Origin: Pseudomonadota bacterium
GTDB lineage: Bacteria; Pseudomonadota; Gammaproteobacteria; Steroidobacterales; Steroidobacteraceae
Assembly: GCA_021780395.1 (NCBI GenBank)
Contig: JAJXYU010000281.1
Location: 1 to 6,829, forward strand
Direction: 5' to 3'
Length of the DNA: 6,829 nucleotides
The translations under genes were made by a program, and so were the position numbers. A model generated the notes under the pieces. The model was not told the DNA's origin, ran no database searches, and worked only from the letters and a program-made list of their open reading frames with translations. This document shows positions 5,705-6,829 of the stretch, in pieces (positions within the stretch are counted from its first letter, which is position 1; each line of letters begins with the position of its first letter).

Positions 5705-6469
5705 TCAGGGCCGTTCCGTCGGTGGCGGCGCGGTCGCATCGCCGAGCGCGCCGTGAAAATAGGCCTCGAGGTCGGCGACCAGCCGGCCGGCATCGGTGGG
5801 CGGTGCGAACCGCCGACCGAGCCGGGCCCGGTAATGGATCGGCAGGCGCGGCGGCCGCGACAGCCGCCAGCGCTTGCCGAGGAACGGGGAGTCGGTCTCG
5901 ATCAGCAGGGTCTGGACCGGGACGCCGGCGCGCTTCGCGATCGCGCCGATCCCGCCGCCGAGCGCGTTGATCGGCTCCCGCGCGGTGCGGGTGCCTTCGG
6001 GGAACAGCAGCAAATGGCCGCCGCGACGCAAGGTTTCGACCGATTCCCGGATCATCTGCCGCGGCGAGTCGTTGCTCACGTAGCGTGCGAGACGGGCGCC
6101 CCCGCCGAACAACGGATTGCGCCCGACGCTCGCCTTCATCACGCACGCGAGGTTCGGGAGATGGCCGAGGATCATCGGTGCGTCGAGCAGCGTCGGGTGA
6201 TTCGGCGCGAGGATCATCGGCGGCGCGTCGCGCAATGCGCCGAGATCGCCGAGGTCGAAGCGGTAGGCCCCGGCGATCGACAGCAGCCACGCGTAGAACC
6301 GAAAGCCGGTCATGATCGCGCGCCGGCCGATCGCGGTTCCGATCCGCTCGGGGAGCAGGGGCCGCAGCACCCACGCGCAGGTCGACCAGGCGAGCGACAG
6401 GACCGCGAGGATCGCGAGCGTTGCGGCATAGATCAGCGCCTCGTATGCGGCCCGCAGCGGATTCGACAT
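5705..6469 (-). CDS. PlsC-type 1-acylglycerol-3-phosphate O-acyltransferase family protein
   Basis: This 254-residue protein is about the usual length for a PlsC domain protein. An N-terminal membrane segment lies at about 11-35. The catalytic block I is NHPTLLD (90-96), giving the H91-X4-D96 pair. Block II lies around GRNPLFGGGARL (116-127), block III is FPEGTRT (156-162), and block IV lies near the hydrophobic VPVQTLLIE (183-191). The family transfers acyl groups from acyl-ACP or acyl-CoA to a glycerophosphate-type hydroxyl at the inner membrane. It is the first gene of the train, and a PlsC homologue is a regular member of aryl polyene clusters. There it is presumed to help make the lipid anchor. 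ATG at 6469 is the first convincing start, although no Shine-Dalgarno is obvious. The upstream region contains no further minus-strand gene. Confidence 0.87.
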   Translation of the reverse strand: MSNPLRAAYEALIYAATLAILAVLSLAWSTCAWVLRPLLPERIGTAIGRRAIMTGFRFYAWLLSIAGAYRFDLGDLGALRDAPPMILAPNHPTLLDAPMILGHLPNLACVMKASVGRNPLFGGGARLARYVSNDSPRQMIRESVETLRRGGHLLLFPEGTRTAREPINALGGGIGAIAKRAGVPVQTLLIETDSPFLGKRWRLSRPPRLPIHYRARLGRRFAPPTDAGRLVADLEAYFHGALGDATAPPPTERP

Positions 6470-6582
6470 GGGGTGCCCGCGGGGCCGAACGGTCAGCCGC
6501 GCGGCGCCGGGACCCGGCCGCCGCCCGGCGGCCCGTTGTTCCCGCCGTGCGGCCTCCTGGCCTCACTCGCGGCGTATCCGGC

Positions 6583-6611
6583 TTGCGGCATCCTCTCCGA
6601 CGTCATAGATT
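6583..6611 (+). promoter_or_regulatory. Candidate sigma-70 promoter for the response regulator gene
   Basis: TTGCGG (6583-6588) and TAGATT (6606-6611) are separated by exactly 17 bases and match the consensus boxes at 3 and 4 of 6 positions. The -10 lies at the start of the AT-rich island, giving a leader of about 80 bases before the ATG at 6698. The match is modest, so this is a prediction only. Confidence 0.25.
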
Positions 6612-6617
6612 TCCGAT

Positions 6618-6623
6618 TTTATA
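6618..6623 (-). promoter_or_regulatory. Candidate -10 box (TATAAA) for the biosynthetic operon
   Basis: On the minus strand this reads TATAAA, five of six consensus bases, inside the only AT-rich island upstream of the gene train. No good -35 was found at 16-18 bases. Transcription from it would leave a leader of roughly 140 bases before the acyltransferase ATG. Its mirror position against the plus-strand candidate would give two divergent promoters sharing one short control region. Confidence 0.22.
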
Positions 6624-6697
6624 TGGGACCGTCGGATGGCTCCAGGCGTCGCGCGGCGGCGGCCGCGGTCGCCGCGATTCCCGAAGCCGGTTCAAGC

Positions 6698-6829
6698 ATG
6701 CACCTATTGATCGTCGAGGATGACCAGGTCGCGAGGGACCATCTCGCGAGGGCGTTGCGCGAGGTGGGCCATACGGTCGACGTCGCGGCGGACGGCCTCG
6801 AGGGATTGCACCTCGCCTCGTCCATCGCG
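6698..6829 (+). CDS. Response regulator, receiver domain N-terminus (cut by right window edge)
   Basis: The 44 visible residues begin MHLLIVEDDQVARDHLARAL and continue REVGHTVDVAADGLEGL. This is the first strand, first helix and second strand of a CheY-like receiver domain. E7, D8 and D9 form the acidic pocket that binds magnesium next to the phospho-accepting aspartate, which lies just beyond the window edge. The pattern resembles OmpR/PhoB-family regulators, which would carry a C-terminal winged-helix DNA-binding domain, but that part is not visible. The ATG at 6698 places the conserved hydrophobic strand directly at the N-terminus as usual. Upstream bases offer only a weak ribosome site. 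The gene is divergent from the pigment-lipid genes, so control of that operon is possible but unproven. Confidence 0.85.
   Translation, partial: MHLLIVEDDQVARDHLARALREVGHTVDVAADGLEGLHLASSIA

Larger units (their letters stand above)
6470..6697. other. Divergent intergenic region (228 bases)
   Basis: This non-coding stretch separates the minus-strand biosynthetic train from the plus-strand response regulator. The half nearest the acyltransferase is extremely GC-rich and contains a 7-bp stem with a 4-base loop (6516-6533). An AT-rich island (about 6603-6624) contrasts sharply with its surroundings and is the natural place for promoters in both directions. No small ORF here has a coding look. 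Confidence 0.7.

Noticed and set aside
6516..6533. GC-rich hairpin (7-bp stem, 4-base loop) as a terminator
   Set aside because: No T-run follows on either strand, and it lies upstream of both divergent genes where no terminator is needed. Such stems are frequent by chance in this composition.
5634..6566. 310-codon minus-strand open frame over the PlsC gene
   Set aside because: Same strand but another frame; its translation is Arg/Ala-rich and lacks the acyltransferase motifs that the 5705-6469 frame carries.

Overview
The window looks like chromosomal DNA from a GC-rich Gram-negative bacterium, probably a proteobacterium. Evidence is the strong G/C bias at third codon positions, a LolA-type periplasmic protein, an RND/MMPL exporter and an LpxL-like acyltransferase, all of which imply an outer membrane. 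I cannot name the genus from sequence alone.

Positions 1-6469 hold one long minus-strand gene train. In transcription order it encodes a PlsC-type acyltransferase, a family 2 glycosyltransferase, an acyl carrier protein, a 25-codon mini-ORF, an AMP-dependent acyl/aryl ligase, a short hot-dog 3-hydroxyacyl-ACP dehydratase, an LpxL/HtrB-type acyltransferase, a LolA-like periplasmic protein, and the N-terminal part of an MMPL exporter that runs off the left edge. This set and order match part of an aryl polyene (APE)/xanthomonadin-type pigment-lipid cluster. The likely scheme is that the ligase activates a starter acid onto the ACP and a type II ketosynthase/ketoreductase/dehydratase set builds a polyene. 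The acyltransferases and glycosyltransferase would attach it to a lipid or sugar carrier, and the LolA-like and MMPL proteins would move it to the outer membrane. No ketosynthase, ketoreductase, thioesterase or aromatic ammonia lyase lies in the window; they may lie beyond the left edge.

From the ACP to the exporter, all six consecutive junctions are 4-base stop/start overlaps (ATGA or GTGA), which implies tight translational coupling. This holds only if a previously unannotatable 25-codon ORF (4511-4588) is counted. It sits where comparable clusters usually carry a membrane-protein gene.

Positions 6470-6697 form a divergent intergenic region with a short AT-rich island at about 6603-6624. 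From 6698 to the right edge, on the plus strand, is the N-terminus of a response regulator receiver domain, so a two-component system lies directly next to the cluster. I see no RNA genes, mobile elements or CRISPR arrays.
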